From the NCBI GenBank assembly GCA_028707655.1, contig JAQWAN010000043.1:1-11182 (forward strand): a stretch of 11,182 bases of DNA. Direction: 5' to 3'. Below the pieces are notes generated by a model that was given only the letters and a program-made list of their open reading frames with translations, searched no databases and was not told the DNA's origin. This document shows, piece by piece, positions 1 through 7,713 of the stretch. The translations under genes were made by a program, and so were the position numbers. Source of the stretch: Bacteroidaceae bacterium. Lineage in GTDB: Bacteria > Bacteroidota > Bacteroidia > Bacteroidales > Bacteroidaceae. Each line of letters starts with the position of its first letter. The stretch's first letter is position 1.

Positions 1-496
1 CTAACTTAGCTTTGAGTTGTGCATCTAAACTGGTGCTTAGTGTTTCATTTACAAAGGCTGGTGCAGTTTGGCTAGATAGATCAAAGATGTAGATATAGCC
101 ACCCTCTTTGCCAATTGCATCTAGTGCAGTAGAGATTTTTTCTGTGATTACTGCAAATTTCTCTTGTGATGCTTTTTGTAATGCTGTTTCACTATCTTTA
201 GCTGCTTGTTGTAGACGTGTGTAAAGATCTTGTAATTCGGCTTCTCTTCTTGCTTTGATGTTTGCAGGAAGTGTTTCTGCTTGCGTTTTGTATTCCTCGT
301 TTTTCTTAGAAAACTCACTCTCTAATCGTTTAAGGTCTTCGCTGTATTGTTTCTGTAAAGATTGCAAATCGGTTTGTGCTTTGTTGAATTCTGGCATTAC
401 TTTAATAATGTTTGCCGTGTTTACATGTCCGAATTTTTGAGCAAAGATGCTTATTGGTGCAATAAGCATAAGAAGAAGTACTAATTTTTTGATCAT
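1..496 (-). CDS. OmpH/Skp-family periplasmic chaperone, 3' end cut by window edge
   Basis: Reading the minus strand from the ATG at 494-496 gives 165 codons with no stop before the edge. The first residues (MIKKLVLLLMLIAPISIFA) form a signal peptide with probable cleavage before QKFGHV. The mature part begins with the usual OmpH start (GHVNTANIIKVMPEF), followed by a long charged heptad-like stretch (about residues 38-110) that should form the coiled-coil tentacles. A C-terminal body then contains GGYIYIFD and ends in LDAQLKAKL plus the first base of the next codon. Family members are about 160-175 residues and often end in KLG or KLGL, so only a few residues are probably missing. Skp proteins hold unfolded outer-membrane proteins in the periplasm and pass them to BamA, which fits the neighbourhood. 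It is a paralogue of the ompH at 555-1070, 58 bases upstream, and has its own candidate promoter in that gap. Family call is firm; client range is inferred. Confidence 0.9.
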   Translation of the reverse strand, partial: MIKKLVLLLMLIAPISIFAQKFGHVNTANIIKVMPEFNKAQTDLQSLQKQYSEDLKRLESEFSKKNEEYKTQAETLPANIKARREAELQDLYTRLQQAAKDSETALQKASQEKFAVITEKISTALDAIGKEGGYIYIFDLSSQTAPAFVNETLSTSLDAQLKAKL

Positions 497-541
497 TTCT
501 TTAATTATTTAATTGTTGTTATGTGTGTTGTTGTTTAAATG

Positions 542-549
542 CAAAATTA
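542..549 (-). promoter_or_regulatory. candidate Bacteroides-type -7 element for the second ompH
   Basis: The minus strand reads TAATTTTG, matching the Bacteroidota -7 consensus TAnnTTTG. It lies in the 58-base gap between the two ompH genes, about 45 bases before the start codon at 496. No TTG (-33 element) is found at the usual 19-21 base spacing, so the promoter is supported by one box only. It would give the downstream ompH extra transcription beyond read-through from bamA. Confidence 0.45.
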
Positions 550-554
550 TAAAA

Positions 555-1070
555 TTAATTTGAATATCCTAGTTTTTCCAACACCTCGTTACTAATATCT
601 ATTTTTGTGGATGCGTATACAATATTTCCTGCGGATGCTTTGTCTAGTATCATAGAATAGCCCTTCCTTTTGGCTATCTCTTTAACTGCATTATAAATTT
701 CATCTTGTATTGGCTTGATTAAACTCTCGCGTTTTTTATAAAGCTCTCCTTCGGGAGCAAAATATTTTCGTTTTAGTTCTCTTGCCTCGTTCTCTTTAGT
801 AACAATAGCATCTTCTTTCTTCTTTTTCTGTTCGGCAGAAAGAAATACGGCTTCAGATTGATAGTTCTTATACAGGTCTTGTGCAATAGATGTAAGTGTC
901 TCTACCTCCTCTTGGAAGCGTCTAGACACTTGGTTGAGTTGCTCATTAGCGCGCTCATAGGCAGGGATATTACTTAATATATAATCCATATCTACTAATG
1001 CAAATTTCTGTGCAGAACTTTCTCCTATAGCGCACGCAAAGAGTGCTAAAATAATAAAGAGTTTTTTCAT
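555..1070 (-). CDS. OmpH/Skp-family periplasmic chaperone
   Basis: The protein has 171 residues, a usual length for the family. Residues 1-20 form a signal peptide with probable cleavage after SSA, leaving QKFALVDMDYILSNIPAY, the typical N-terminal strand and helix of OmpH. Residues about 40-120 are rich in Glu, Lys and Gln with heptad spacing and should form the long coiled-coil arms. The C-terminal body (KGYSMILDKASAGNIVYAS) ends in EVLEKLGYSN. Known role of the family: an ATP-independent periplasmic holdase for unfolded outer-membrane proteins. It starts 12 bases after the bamA stop, so it is almost surely co-transcribed with bamA. The ATG at 1068-1070 is chosen because it directly precedes the signal peptide. 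The second ompH follows after 58 bases. The two copies share architecture but are clearly diverged, suggesting an old duplication. Confidence 0.93.
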   Translation of the reverse strand: MKKLFIILALFACAIGESSAQKFALVDMDYILSNIPAYERANEQLNQVSRRFQEEVETLTSIAQDLYKNYQSEAVFLSAEQKKKKEDAIVTKENEARELKRKYFAPEGELYKKRESLIKPIQDEIYNAVKEIAKRKGYSMILDKASAGNIVYASTKIDISNEVLEKLGYSN

Positions 1071-1082
1071 ACGAGTTGTGAT

Positions 1083-3683
1083 TTAGAATTCTTGACCTAA
1101 GATAAAGTGGAATCGGCTTCCTCCATTACTCTTGTTACCCCATACGGTGTCAAATCCGTAGGCCCAGTCAATACCCATCATACCTACCATTGGTAAGAAG
1201 ATACGTACACCAAAACCAGCCGAGCGTTTCATGTCGAATGGGTTGATCTTACTAATGCTTGTCCATGCATTACCGGCTTCAACAAAACCTAAAGCATAGA
1301 TACTGGTAGAGGTTTCTAACATCAAGGGGTATCTAAGCTCTAGTCCTAAACGACTATATGCATAACCCTCGCCACCACCATAAGGGGTTAAACTACCATT
1401 CTCATAACCACGTAGGGCTACTGTTTCTGTAGCATAACCAGAAGAATAACCAGTCATACCATCTCCACCTACTACGAAGGTTTCAAAAGGTGAGCGTTTT
1501 AGTTTATTATAATGTCCTACCATTCCAAATTCTACACGACTCATAAGTACTGGACATTTAGATCCACTAGAGAGTGCAGTAAATGTTTTCGATTTGAATT
1601 TCCATTTGTGATATTCCACCCATTTGTGCATCTGGTTGATATCGTCTTGATTGGTTAAGTCGTATTTAGAATAGTCTACCCCATCAAACAGTGAGTAGGG
1701 AGGTGTCAGTTGTACTGAAACGGCAAATTCTGATCCTCTACGTGGATAGATTTGATTATCGGTTGAAACTCTACCCAAGGTAATACCCAAGCTAAAGTTA
1801 TTACAACTACCATCGGTAACAGGGAAATAGTTCCAATCTTTTAAGATATAACGTTGAAAAGAGAGCTCTGTAGATAGGGTGAAATAATCATCGGGCCAGC
1901 TCAAACGTTTACCCCAACCAACCGATAGACCATACATTTTTACTGATTTGTCTGGATTATAATAGTTAGAATAGCTATTATTATAGCTACCATATCCACT
2001 ATAAGAGTTGTATAGGTTATCGTAATAGGCTTGGTTATAGTATTGACTGCTTACATCTGTTTGTAGGGAGAAGAAAGCAGATACACTAAAGGAGTTTGGA
2101 CGTTTGCCACCAAACCATGGGTCTTGAAAAGAGACGCTATACGATTGGTAATACTTACCATTGGTTTGTCCACTCAAGGTTAATGTTTGTCCATCTCCTT
2201 GTGGGATGATACCTCTAAAGTTTTTGTTCTTGCGGAATAGATTGGCCATAGAGAAGTTGGTAAACTTCAAGCTTAATTTTCCAATGATACCGGTTTGTCC
2301 CCAACCTGCAGATAGCTCTACTTGGTCGTTAGCTTTCGATTCGAGGATATAGTTGATGTCTACTGTTCCGTTTTCTTGGTTGGGTTTAACATCTGGTTTA
2401 ATGGTTTCTGGATTAAAGTGTCCCATTTGTGCAATCTCACGATAAGAACGCTCTAATGCACTTTTGCTGAAGAGGTCTCCTGGGCGTGTACGCAATTCAC
2501 GACGAACTACTTTTTCATATAAACGGTCGTTTCCTGTTATCTTAACATGGCTAATCTTGGCTTGAGGTCCCTCCATGATTCTCATCTCTAGGTCGATGGA
2601 GTCATTATCGATGTTTACCTCAACTGGATCTAAGCGATAGAACACGTAACCACTATTATAATAGAGATTTCCAATAGCATCCTCATCGTCAGAAAGACGT
2701 TCGGTTAGCATTTTTTGGTTGTAGACATCTCCTTTTTTCATACGGAGAATAAAGCCTAGTTGTTCGGAGGGATAAAGGGTATTACCAACCCATTTGATAT
2801 CGCGGATGTAATATTTCTCGCCCTCTTTTATTTTCATGTAGACATCTACCGTTTTGCTGTCATAGGTAGACACACTATCTGTAACGATACGTGCATCACG
2901 ATAACCTAACTCATTGTATTTATCGATGATGAGTTGTTTATCTGCTTCAAAATTTTTCTTGATAAATTTCTTGGTACGGAAAATATTAGCAAGTTTGTTT
3001 TTCTCATTTGTCTTTTTCATGATGCGTTTTAACTTCTTATCCGCTAAGACGCTATTCCCCTCAATAACAATAGAGTGTACCTTTATTTTTGCTTTTTTAT
3101 CGATGTTAATCGTTACAATCACATTGTTCTCGTTGGATACATCTTCGTGTTGTACAATGTTTACTTCTGCATTTTTAAAACCTTTACTATCAAAATGTTT
3201 TTTAATAAGCAGTTTAGCTCGGTCAATAAGGTTAGGTGTTACTTGGTTACCCTTCACTAATCCTAGCTTCATCTCCAAATCTTCTTTTTCCGATTTCTTG
3301 ATACCCGTATAGTGTATCTCAGAGATACGAGGACGTTGTGTTAGCGCTATATGAAGTGTGATTTTGTTACCCTCTATCTTCGTTGCAGAGATGCTAACAT
3401 TAGAAAACAGTCCATGTTTCCAATAGCGTTTTACAGCTTCTGTTACTTCGCTACCGGGCACCGTTATGGTTTGTCCAACGGATAAGCCTGAAAGACCAAT
3501 CAGTACATAATCTTCATAATTCTTTACTCCTGAAACTTCTATCTTGCTTATCTCATATTGTTGAGGTGTGCCTGAATAGAGAATAACTGGCTTTTGGTCT
3601 TTTGTTTCTTGTGCGAGCACGGGGGTAGAAAGCCCTACGCAACAAACGATACTAAGTAGCATGTATACTAGACGGTAATTCAT
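1083..3683 (-). CDS. bamA: BamA, outer-membrane protein assembly factor (Omp85 family)
   Basis: BamA is the central outer-membrane insertase of the BAM complex, folding beta-barrel proteins into the membrane. From the ATG at 3683 the protein has 866 residues: a signal peptide of about 25 (cleavage near VLA|QE), five POTRA repeats at roughly 43-120, 121-200, 201-293, 294-377 and 378-450, and a 16-strand barrel domain from about 451 to the end. The barrel has the RGY motif at 758-760, equivalent to the lid-loop VRGF of Omp85 proteins, and the chain ends in an aromatic residue (LGQEF) as a beta-signal should. The frame remains open to a TTG at 3719, but that start would overlap uppS and add 12 polar residues before the signal peptide, so the ATG 10 bases after the uppS stop is preferred. 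Residues 547-576 are an odd Tyr/Asn/Ser-rich barrel insert. Confidence 0.95.
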   Translation of the reverse strand: MNYRLVYMLLSIVCCVGLSTPVLAQETKDQKPVILYSGTPQQYEISKIEVSGVKNYEDYVLIGLSGLSVGQTITVPGSEVTEAVKRYWKHGLFSNVSISATKIEGNKITLHIALTQRPRISEIHYTGIKKSEKEDLEMKLGLVKGNQVTPNLIDRAKLLIKKHFDSKGFKNAEVNIVQHEDVSNENNVIVTINIDKKAKIKVHSIVIEGNSVLADKKLKRIMKKTNEKNKLANIFRTKKFIKKNFEADKQLIIDKYNELGYRDARIVTDSVSTYDSKTVDVYMKIKEGEKYYIRDIKWVGNTLYPSEQLGFILRMKKGDVYNQKMLTERLSDDEDAIGNLYYNSGYVFYRLDPVEVNIDNDSIDLEMRIMEGPQAKISHVKITGNDRLYEKVVRRELRTRPGDLFSKSALERSYREIAQMGHFNPETIKPDVKPNQENGTVDINYILESKANDQVELSAGWGQTGIIGKLSLKFTNFSMANLFRKNKNFRGIIPQGDGQTLTLSGQTNGKYYQSYSVSFQDPWFGGKRPNSFSVSAFFSLQTDVSSQYYNQAYYDNLYNSYSGYGSYNNSYSNYYNPDKSVKMYGLSVGWGKRLSWPDDYFTLSTELSFQRYILKDWNYFPVTDGSCNNFSLGITLGRVSTDNQIYPRRGSEFAVSVQLTPPYSLFDGVDYSKYDLTNQDDINQMHKWVEYHKWKFKSKTFTALSSGSKCPVLMSRVEFGMVGHYNKLKRSPFETFVVGGDGMTGYSSGYATETVALRGYENGSLTPYGGGEGYAYSRLGLELRYPLMLETSTSIYALGFVEAGNAWTSISKINPFDMKRSAGFGVRIFLPMVGMMGIDWAYGFDTVWGNKSNGGSRFHFILGQEF

Positions 3684-3693
3684 TGTATAATTT

Positions 3694-4425
3694 TTATAGT
3701 TGTTCACTTGTTTTTCCAAATCTTCGTTCTCGTAGTTGATAGTCTACGATTGCCTTGTAAAATTCCTCCTCTTTAAAATCTGGCCAATAGGTATCGCAGA
3801 AATAGAGCTCTGTATAGGCGCACTGCCAAAGTAGGTAGTTACTCAATCGGTATTCTCCTCCAGTACGTATTAACAAATCAGGATTTGGCATATAGTTGGT
3901 AGCTAGATGTGCAGCTATTAGCTGTTCATCTATCTGATTGGTTGTTATTTTCTCCTCTTTTACGAGTTGCGCAATCTGTTTAGTTGCCTCGGTAAGCTCC
4001 CAGCTAGAGGAGTAGCTTAGTGCTAGGGTTAGGCACATCCCTGTATTAACGGAGGTGTGTTCAATGCAATCGTTCAAACGGTCTTGTACGTTTTGGGGTA
4101 AGAGCTGCATTGCTCCTATTGTTCGAAAGCGAATATTATTCTTCATAAAGAGGTCTTCTTCTATTGAGTTTAAAAGAAGGCTCATCAAACCGGTAACCTC
4201 TTTTTCTGGTCGTTTCCAATTTTCTGTAGAAAAAGTGTAGAGGGTAAGAAATTGCACATTGGCTCGCGCCGCTGTTTCCACAATGGTGTGTACGGTCTCT
4301 GCCCCAGCTTGGTGTCCGTAACTGCGTTCCTTTCCCTTTTCTTTGGCCCATCTCCCGTTTCCATCCATAATAATGGCGATGTGTGCAGGTATCTTCTGTG
4401 GGTTTATTTGTTCTTTATATAGCAT
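3694..4425 (-). CDS. uppS: UppS, undecaprenyl-diphosphate synthase (cis-prenyltransferase)
   Basis: The enzyme adds eight isopentenyl units in cis to farnesyl diphosphate, making the C55 lipid carrier used for peptidoglycan and surface polysaccharides. It works in the cytoplasm at the inner membrane face. At 243 residues it has normal family length. Visible motifs are MDGNGRWA at 20-27 with the Mg/diphosphate Asp21, GHQAG at 37-41, FSTENW at 65-70, the C-terminal block LLIRTGGEYRLSNYLLWQ around 184-201 with both binding arginines, and TELYF at 205-209. One oddity: the block usually read as NYGGR-W-D/E is here SYSSS-W-E, with Ser141 where Arg is expected. The gene sits 9 bases after the DUF6089 gene and 10 before the bamA ATG, in one operon, linking carrier-lipid supply to outer-membrane assembly. 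Confidence 0.96.
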   Translation of the reverse strand: MLYKEQINPQKIPAHIAIIMDGNGRWAKEKGKERSYGHQAGAETVHTIVETAARANVQFLTLYTFSTENWKRPEKEVTGLMSLLLNSIEEDLFMKNNIRFRTIGAMQLLPQNVQDRLNDCIEHTSVNTGMCLTLALSYSSSWELTEATKQIAQLVKEEKITTNQIDEQLIAAHLATNYMPNPDLLIRTGGEYRLSNYLLWQCAYTELYFCDTYWPDFKEEEFYKAIVDYQLRERRFGKTSEQL

Positions 4426-4434
4426 ATTTTCTAA

Positions 4435-5148
4435 CTAATTGTTGCATCTTCTATACTTAGGTGAAATGTCGTAAGTGATGGATATGGTTGTAACAGAATA
4501 GGTGTCTTTATTTTTAAATCCTGAACCCTTTATCTGATAGGGGTCGTTCAGTAGTAAACCCTCCTTCTGTGTAACGTCTAGTTGGTCCGATAGGGTGAAG
4601 CGCATGCTAAATTCACACCCTAGATTTAATCGTTCCGTTAGCTTATATTTTAAACCAATACCCATGGGTATATTTACCGTAAAAATAGAGGTAGCTGGTT
4701 GGGGTGCATAGGTTATGCCTAATCCTCCTAGTAAGTAGGGGGTTAGTCTTTTCTTTCCTTTATAGCTTTTCCCTGCGCCAAACCCAAAGAAATTATATTC
4801 AAACTGTGCCCCTAAATCGTAGAGAGTTCGTTTAAATTGGGTGGATTGCCCCTCTGGAAACTTGTTATCACTTAGTTGTGTGTCTCCTGCTATCTGAGCC
4901 ATCAACAAGTTCACTTTGATAGACATATGCAGATTGAGATGGTATCTTCCGATAAATCCACCTGCAATATTTGTTTTTCTAAAAAGCGTGGAGTAATTCG
5001 CATCGCCCATATAGAAGCTACCTCCTAGTGCGGCACCAATCTCCATTTTATATTCTAGATCTTGAGATTTAACAGGCTGTATCATCCCTAGCAATAAGAG
5101 AAATACACTTATTGTTTTGGTGGTGGTGACTGTTACTTTATATCTCAT
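4435..5148 (-). CDS. DUF6089-type outer-membrane beta-barrel protein
   Basis: The protein has 237 residues. Residues 1-28 form a signal peptide with probable cleavage after VKS, before QDLEYKMEIGAALGGSFYMG. The mature part alternates hydrophobic and polar residues in short strands, with many Gly and aromatic residues (for example TPYLLGGLGITYAP and VNIPMGIGLKYKL), the pattern of a small membrane beta-barrel. I recognise the N-terminal pattern as DUF6089, a Bacteroidota family usually found just upstream of uppS and bamA; its function is unknown. The last strand-like segment (TYSVTTISITYDIS) is followed by a short basic tail ending CNN rather than an aromatic residue. It follows the lipoprotein gene by 31 bases and precedes uppS by 9. 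Location in the outer membrane is inferred from signal peptide and strand pattern. The family call rests on pattern and gene context, not a database search. Confidence 0.8.
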   Translation of the reverse strand: MRYKVTVTTTKTISVFLLLLGMIQPVKSQDLEYKMEIGAALGGSFYMGDANYSTLFRKTNIAGGFIGRYHLNLHMSIKVNLLMAQIAGDTQLSDNKFPEGQSTQFKRTLYDLGAQFEYNFFGFGAGKSYKGKKRLTPYLLGGLGITYAPQPATSIFTVNIPMGIGLKYKLTERLNLGCEFSMRFTLSDQLDVTQKEGLLLNDPYQIKGSGFKNKDTYSVTTISITYDISPKYRRCNN

Positions 5149-5179
5149 TTGTTCTATTCAAAAATGATGGACATGTTTC

Positions 5180-6493
5180 CTACTGTAGGAGAAAAGAAAA
5201 TCTATTTAGCTTTCCTTTCCAAATGGTGTTGCTCTCTGCAAAAATCATCCATATGTATTTATCTTCGTCCACAAGAGTGGTATACGTGTCTTTCTCATTA
5301 AAGAAATCGGTAGACAAGGTCATCTCTTTTGTTTTTTCCTTCCAAGATACGCCATTGTCAATACTCTCATAGAAAGAGGCAAAAGCACCAGTTGCTTCAT
5401 CGTTAAAAGTTCCAAGAGAGCCAAAGGTGTATAATTTCTCGTCGTATCGGATAAGAGACATCTTTGCTAGATTAGGAAGCTCATAGCCCTCTGTGGTGAA
5501 ATATTTCACCCAGTTTTTATCGCTTGTTAAGAAGGACCAAATGGTGTTATCTGCCCCCAAAACGATAATATCTTCTATCTTACTGTTGGTGTTTAGTGTT
5601 CTGCTGCAGGATTGGTAGGGTGCTGTTGCAAAATTCTCTGGTTTTGCATCGTTGCTTTGTTCCCATGTTAGGGTACCATTCTCTAGGGTGGCATAAACAA
5701 AATGTTGGTCTTTTAATCCAATAAGCAGTTTACTAGATTGCCCAACAAACAGATCTACTTGAGCAGATGCATCGGTAAGCAGAGTCCAATCAATACCATC
5801 TACGGAGGTATAGACAGCTCCCTCTGCAGCCATATAAAGCGTGTTGTTGAAGGCAACAACGGCATCGGCCTCTACTCTGTTGGGTAGATTGATGGGGGTG
5901 GAAGCGCTCCACTCTTTTCCATCTGTTGAAGCGGTTACCTCTAGTTGTCCAGCTTTCGTGATAAAGACATATGTTTTACCAGCAGCTCTAACTGCTTTAA
6001 GGCCTAAATTATTGGGTGAGCTAGGGAAATTAGTGTTCTTCTCTGTGTGCCAAATCAAGGTGTCTGGTTTTACTTGGTGTACTCGTATTTCTGCTGTGTA
6101 ATTTTTAGTAGCAATACCATCTGTGCCATACATTTTAAAATAAACTGGGCTGCTAAAATCGATAGAATCGGTGCTTGTCCAAGCAACTTCTACGTCCTCT
6201 TTTTGGTAGGTTAGATAACCAAGAATGCTGATGTTTACTCTTACCTTTTCTACGTTTGTGTTGTAGGGTAGGGAGTCGATATTATAAATTCTGTTGTTTA
6301 ACTGGTCGATGGTAAAAAGGTAGTCACTTCCACTAGCTGTGTCCGTATCGGAGATGATATCATTCATAGAAAAAGCTGTAATTCCAATTTGTACGTTGCT
6401 AACAACTTCGTCGTCTGTTGTCCCCTCCATGCAAGAAGTAAAAAACAGTGTTGCGCTTAGTATAGTTAGATAGGCTAAAGATTTCAGTTTCAT
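5180..6493 (-). CDS. DUF6242-type lipoprotein with beta-propeller-like C-terminal half
   Basis: The protein has 437 residues. Residues 1-20 are a lipoprotein signal peptide with lipobox FTSC and lipidated Cys21, followed by MEGTTDDE; an acidic patch just after Cys can act as a surface-export signal in Bacteroidota, so display on the cell surface is possible but unproven. Residues about 35-140 form an Ig-like beta region that I assign to DUF6242. The rest (about 145-437) looks like a propeller, with Asp-box-like turns at STDGKEW (189-195), SVDGIDW (230-236) and SIDNGVSW (377-384), as in BNR-repeat and sialidase folds. No sialidase active-site arginine set is evident, so a binding or scaffold role is more likely than catalysis. 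It is the first gene of the uppS-bamA-ompH operon, preceded by a candidate promoter. Function unknown; family call is from memory of the pattern. Confidence 0.78.
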   Translation of the reverse strand: MKLKSLAYLTILSATLFFTSCMEGTTDDEVVSNVQIGITAFSMNDIISDTDTASGSDYLFTIDQLNNRIYNIDSLPYNTNVEKVRVNISILGYLTYQKEDVEVAWTSTDSIDFSSPVYFKMYGTDGIATKNYTAEIRVHQVKPDTLIWHTEKNTNFPSSPNNLGLKAVRAAGKTYVFITKAGQLEVTASTDGKEWSASTPINLPNRVEADAVVAFNNTLYMAAEGAVYTSVDGIDWTLLTDASAQVDLFVGQSSKLLIGLKDQHFVYATLENGTLTWEQSNDAKPENFATAPYQSCSRTLNTNSKIEDIIVLGADNTIWSFLTSDKNWVKYFTTEGYELPNLAKMSLIRYDEKLYTFGSLGTFNDEATGAFASFYESIDNGVSWKEKTKEMTLSTDFFNEKDTYTTLVDEDKYIWMIFAESNTIWKGKLNRFSFLLQ

Positions 6494-6520
6494 GGGTTAT
6501 AGTGTATTAATAGTGACACG

Positions 6521-6528
6521 CAAAAATA
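6521..6528 (-). promoter_or_regulatory. candidate -7 element for the envelope operon
   Basis: The minus strand reads TATTTTTG, matching TAnnTTTG, 27 bases before the start codon of the lipoprotein gene at 6493. It lies in the 108-base gap after ribD, the largest gap upstream of the lipoprotein-DUF6089-uppS-bamA-ompH series, so it probably drives the whole operon. No TTG is present at 19-21 bases upstream, so the -33 box is not supported. Confidence 0.45.
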
Positions 6529-6601
6529 TAAACATTTTCGCTATAAAGTGTATTTGAAGCTATATATTTAGATTAATTATAGATAATAGTTAGTTTTTCG
6601 G

Positions 6602-7678
6602 CTATAAACTGGACAAATTTCTAATGGATTGGCAGTCACTCCTATAGTAGTGCAAGTAGATTGTTTCCTTTCGTTGTTCTATACTTCTTCTTTTAAAAGA
6701 ATTTATTTGAGGTGCTTTTACACCATCTTCCAGTATTAGTGGTGAGGATTCCACATGTGCTTCGTCCCATAATTTGGCTTGGATAAAGAGTTGGAGCAGT
6801 AGTGCACCTCCCTCTACTAGTAGTGTTTGAATTTTATGCGTATTTAAATAATGTAGTAACTGTGATAATACCGATTCTGTTTGGTTTAGTTGCACGAACG
6901 TAACGTTTTTTAGGGCGACTTTTTCCTCCTTCTCGGTAAAACAGAGGGTAGGGATGGTGCCATCAAAAAGTTGTAGGGTTAGTGGCAATTTGCGCGACCG
7001 GTCAATGACCACACGAATTGGATTTTTACCGCCCCAATGACGTGTGGAAAGAGAGGGGTTATCGAGTAAAGCGGTGTTTCCACCCACAAGAATAGCCATC
7101 GATTCTGCTCTCCTTTTATGGGTGATAATATGCGATAGATTAGTGGAGAAAATGACGGGTGTACCCCCTGTTCTCTTTTTGTCTATAAAATGGTCGGCCG
7201 ACTCGGCCCATTTAAGAATAATATAGGGCCTTTTCTTAAGATTGGAGGTGATAAATTGTTGATTAAGTGCAATACATTGCTCCTCAAGAACACCCACTGT
7301 GACGTCAATACCGGCAGCTCTTAGTTTTTGAATACCTCTTCCTGCAACTTTTGGAAAGGGGTCTACACAACCCACTACCACACGTTTTATACGATGCTTA
7401 ATGATTAAATCGGCGCAGGGTGGCGTCTTTCCATAGTGTGAACAGGGCTCAAGACTGACATAAATGGTAGACAGAGGCAATAGTGTCTTGTCTTTTACCG
7501 ATTGGATGGCGTTTACCTCGGCATGCGCTTCTCCACATCGGATATGAAATCCTTCTCCTATTATTTGACCCGCATAGACAATCACAGCACCTACCATCGG
7601 ATTTGGTGCAGCTCCTTGTTGACCATTTTTAGCTAACTGTATGCAACGAGCAATATATTTTTCGTCTTCATTTTTCAT
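6602..7678 (-). CDS. ribD: RibD, bifunctional riboflavin deaminase/reductase
   Basis: RibD carries out two successive cytoplasmic steps of riboflavin synthesis: deamination of the diaminopyrimidine made from GTP, then NADPH-dependent reduction of the ribose side chain. At 358 residues it has full length for the fused enzyme. The N-terminal deaminase domain (about 1-145) has APNPMVGAV at 24-32, the zinc and proton-shuttle motif HAE at 52-54, and the second zinc motif PCSHYGKTPPC at 78-88, giving ligands His52, Cys79 and Cys88 with Glu54 catalytic. The reductase domain (about 150-340) opens with RPYIILKWAESAD and holds GGNTALLDNPSLSTR and LLVEGGALLLQLF, all typical. It stands alone on the minus strand, divergent from prmC by 38 bases. 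No other rib gene and no FMN riboswitch is in the window. ATG at 7676-7678 is the only sensible start. Confidence 0.95.
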   Translation of the reverse strand: MKNEDEKYIARCIQLAKNGQQGAAPNPMVGAVIVYAGQIIGEGFHIRCGEAHAEVNAIQSVKDKTLLPLSTIYVSLEPCSHYGKTPPCADLIIKHRIKRVVVGCVDPFPKVAGRGIQKLRAAGIDVTVGVLEEQCIALNQQFITSNLKKRPYIILKWAESADHFIDKKRTGGTPVIFSTNLSHIITHKRRAESMAILVGGNTALLDNPSLSTRHWGGKNPIRVVIDRSRKLPLTLQLFDGTIPTLCFTEKEEKVALKNVTFVQLNQTESVLSQLLHYLNTHKIQTLLVEGGALLLQLFIQAKLWDEAHVESSPLILEDGVKAPQINSFKRRSIEQRKETIYLHYYRSDCQSIRNLSSL

Positions 7679-7682
7679 TTAT

Positions 7683-7713
7683 CAAAATTGTTTATCTTTG
7701 TTGCAAAGAACAA
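7683..7713 (-). promoter_or_regulatory. weak candidate promoter for ribD
   Basis: On the minus strand a TTG (7711-7713) is followed after 20 bases by CAATTTTG (7683-7690), one mismatch from the -7 consensus TAnnTTTG. Spacing fits the Bacteroides -33/-7 rule. It would leave almost no leader before the ribD ATG at 7678, and the box is imperfect, so this is only a possibility. Confidence 0.22.
7693..7700 (+). promoter_or_regulatory. candidate -7 element for prmC-recX-comF
   Basis: TATCTTTG matches TAnnTTTG and lies 17 bases before the prmC ATG at 7717, which implies a very short leader of roughly a dozen bases. No TTG lies 19-21 bases upstream. A 6-base inverted repeat TCTTTG-TTG-CAAAGA (7695-7709) overlaps it. 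Confidence 0.45.

Noticed and set aside
2914..3312. Plus-strand open frame of 132 codons inside bamA.
   Set aside because: It is antisense to conserved POTRA coding sequence, has no family features, and its Phe/Leu/Ser-rich composition is what a reversed Lys/Glu-rich gene produces.
3684..3719. Longer BamA start at a TTG codon (12 extra residues).
   Set aside because: It would overlap uppS by 26 bases and place a polar segment before the signal peptide; the ATG at 3683 gives a normal signal peptide and a 10-base gap.
5180..6493. Sialidase activity for the lipoprotein, because of Asp-box-like turns.
   Set aside because: Asp boxes are structural and occur in many non-enzymatic propellers; the N-terminal FRIP motif and arginine triad of sialidases were not seen.
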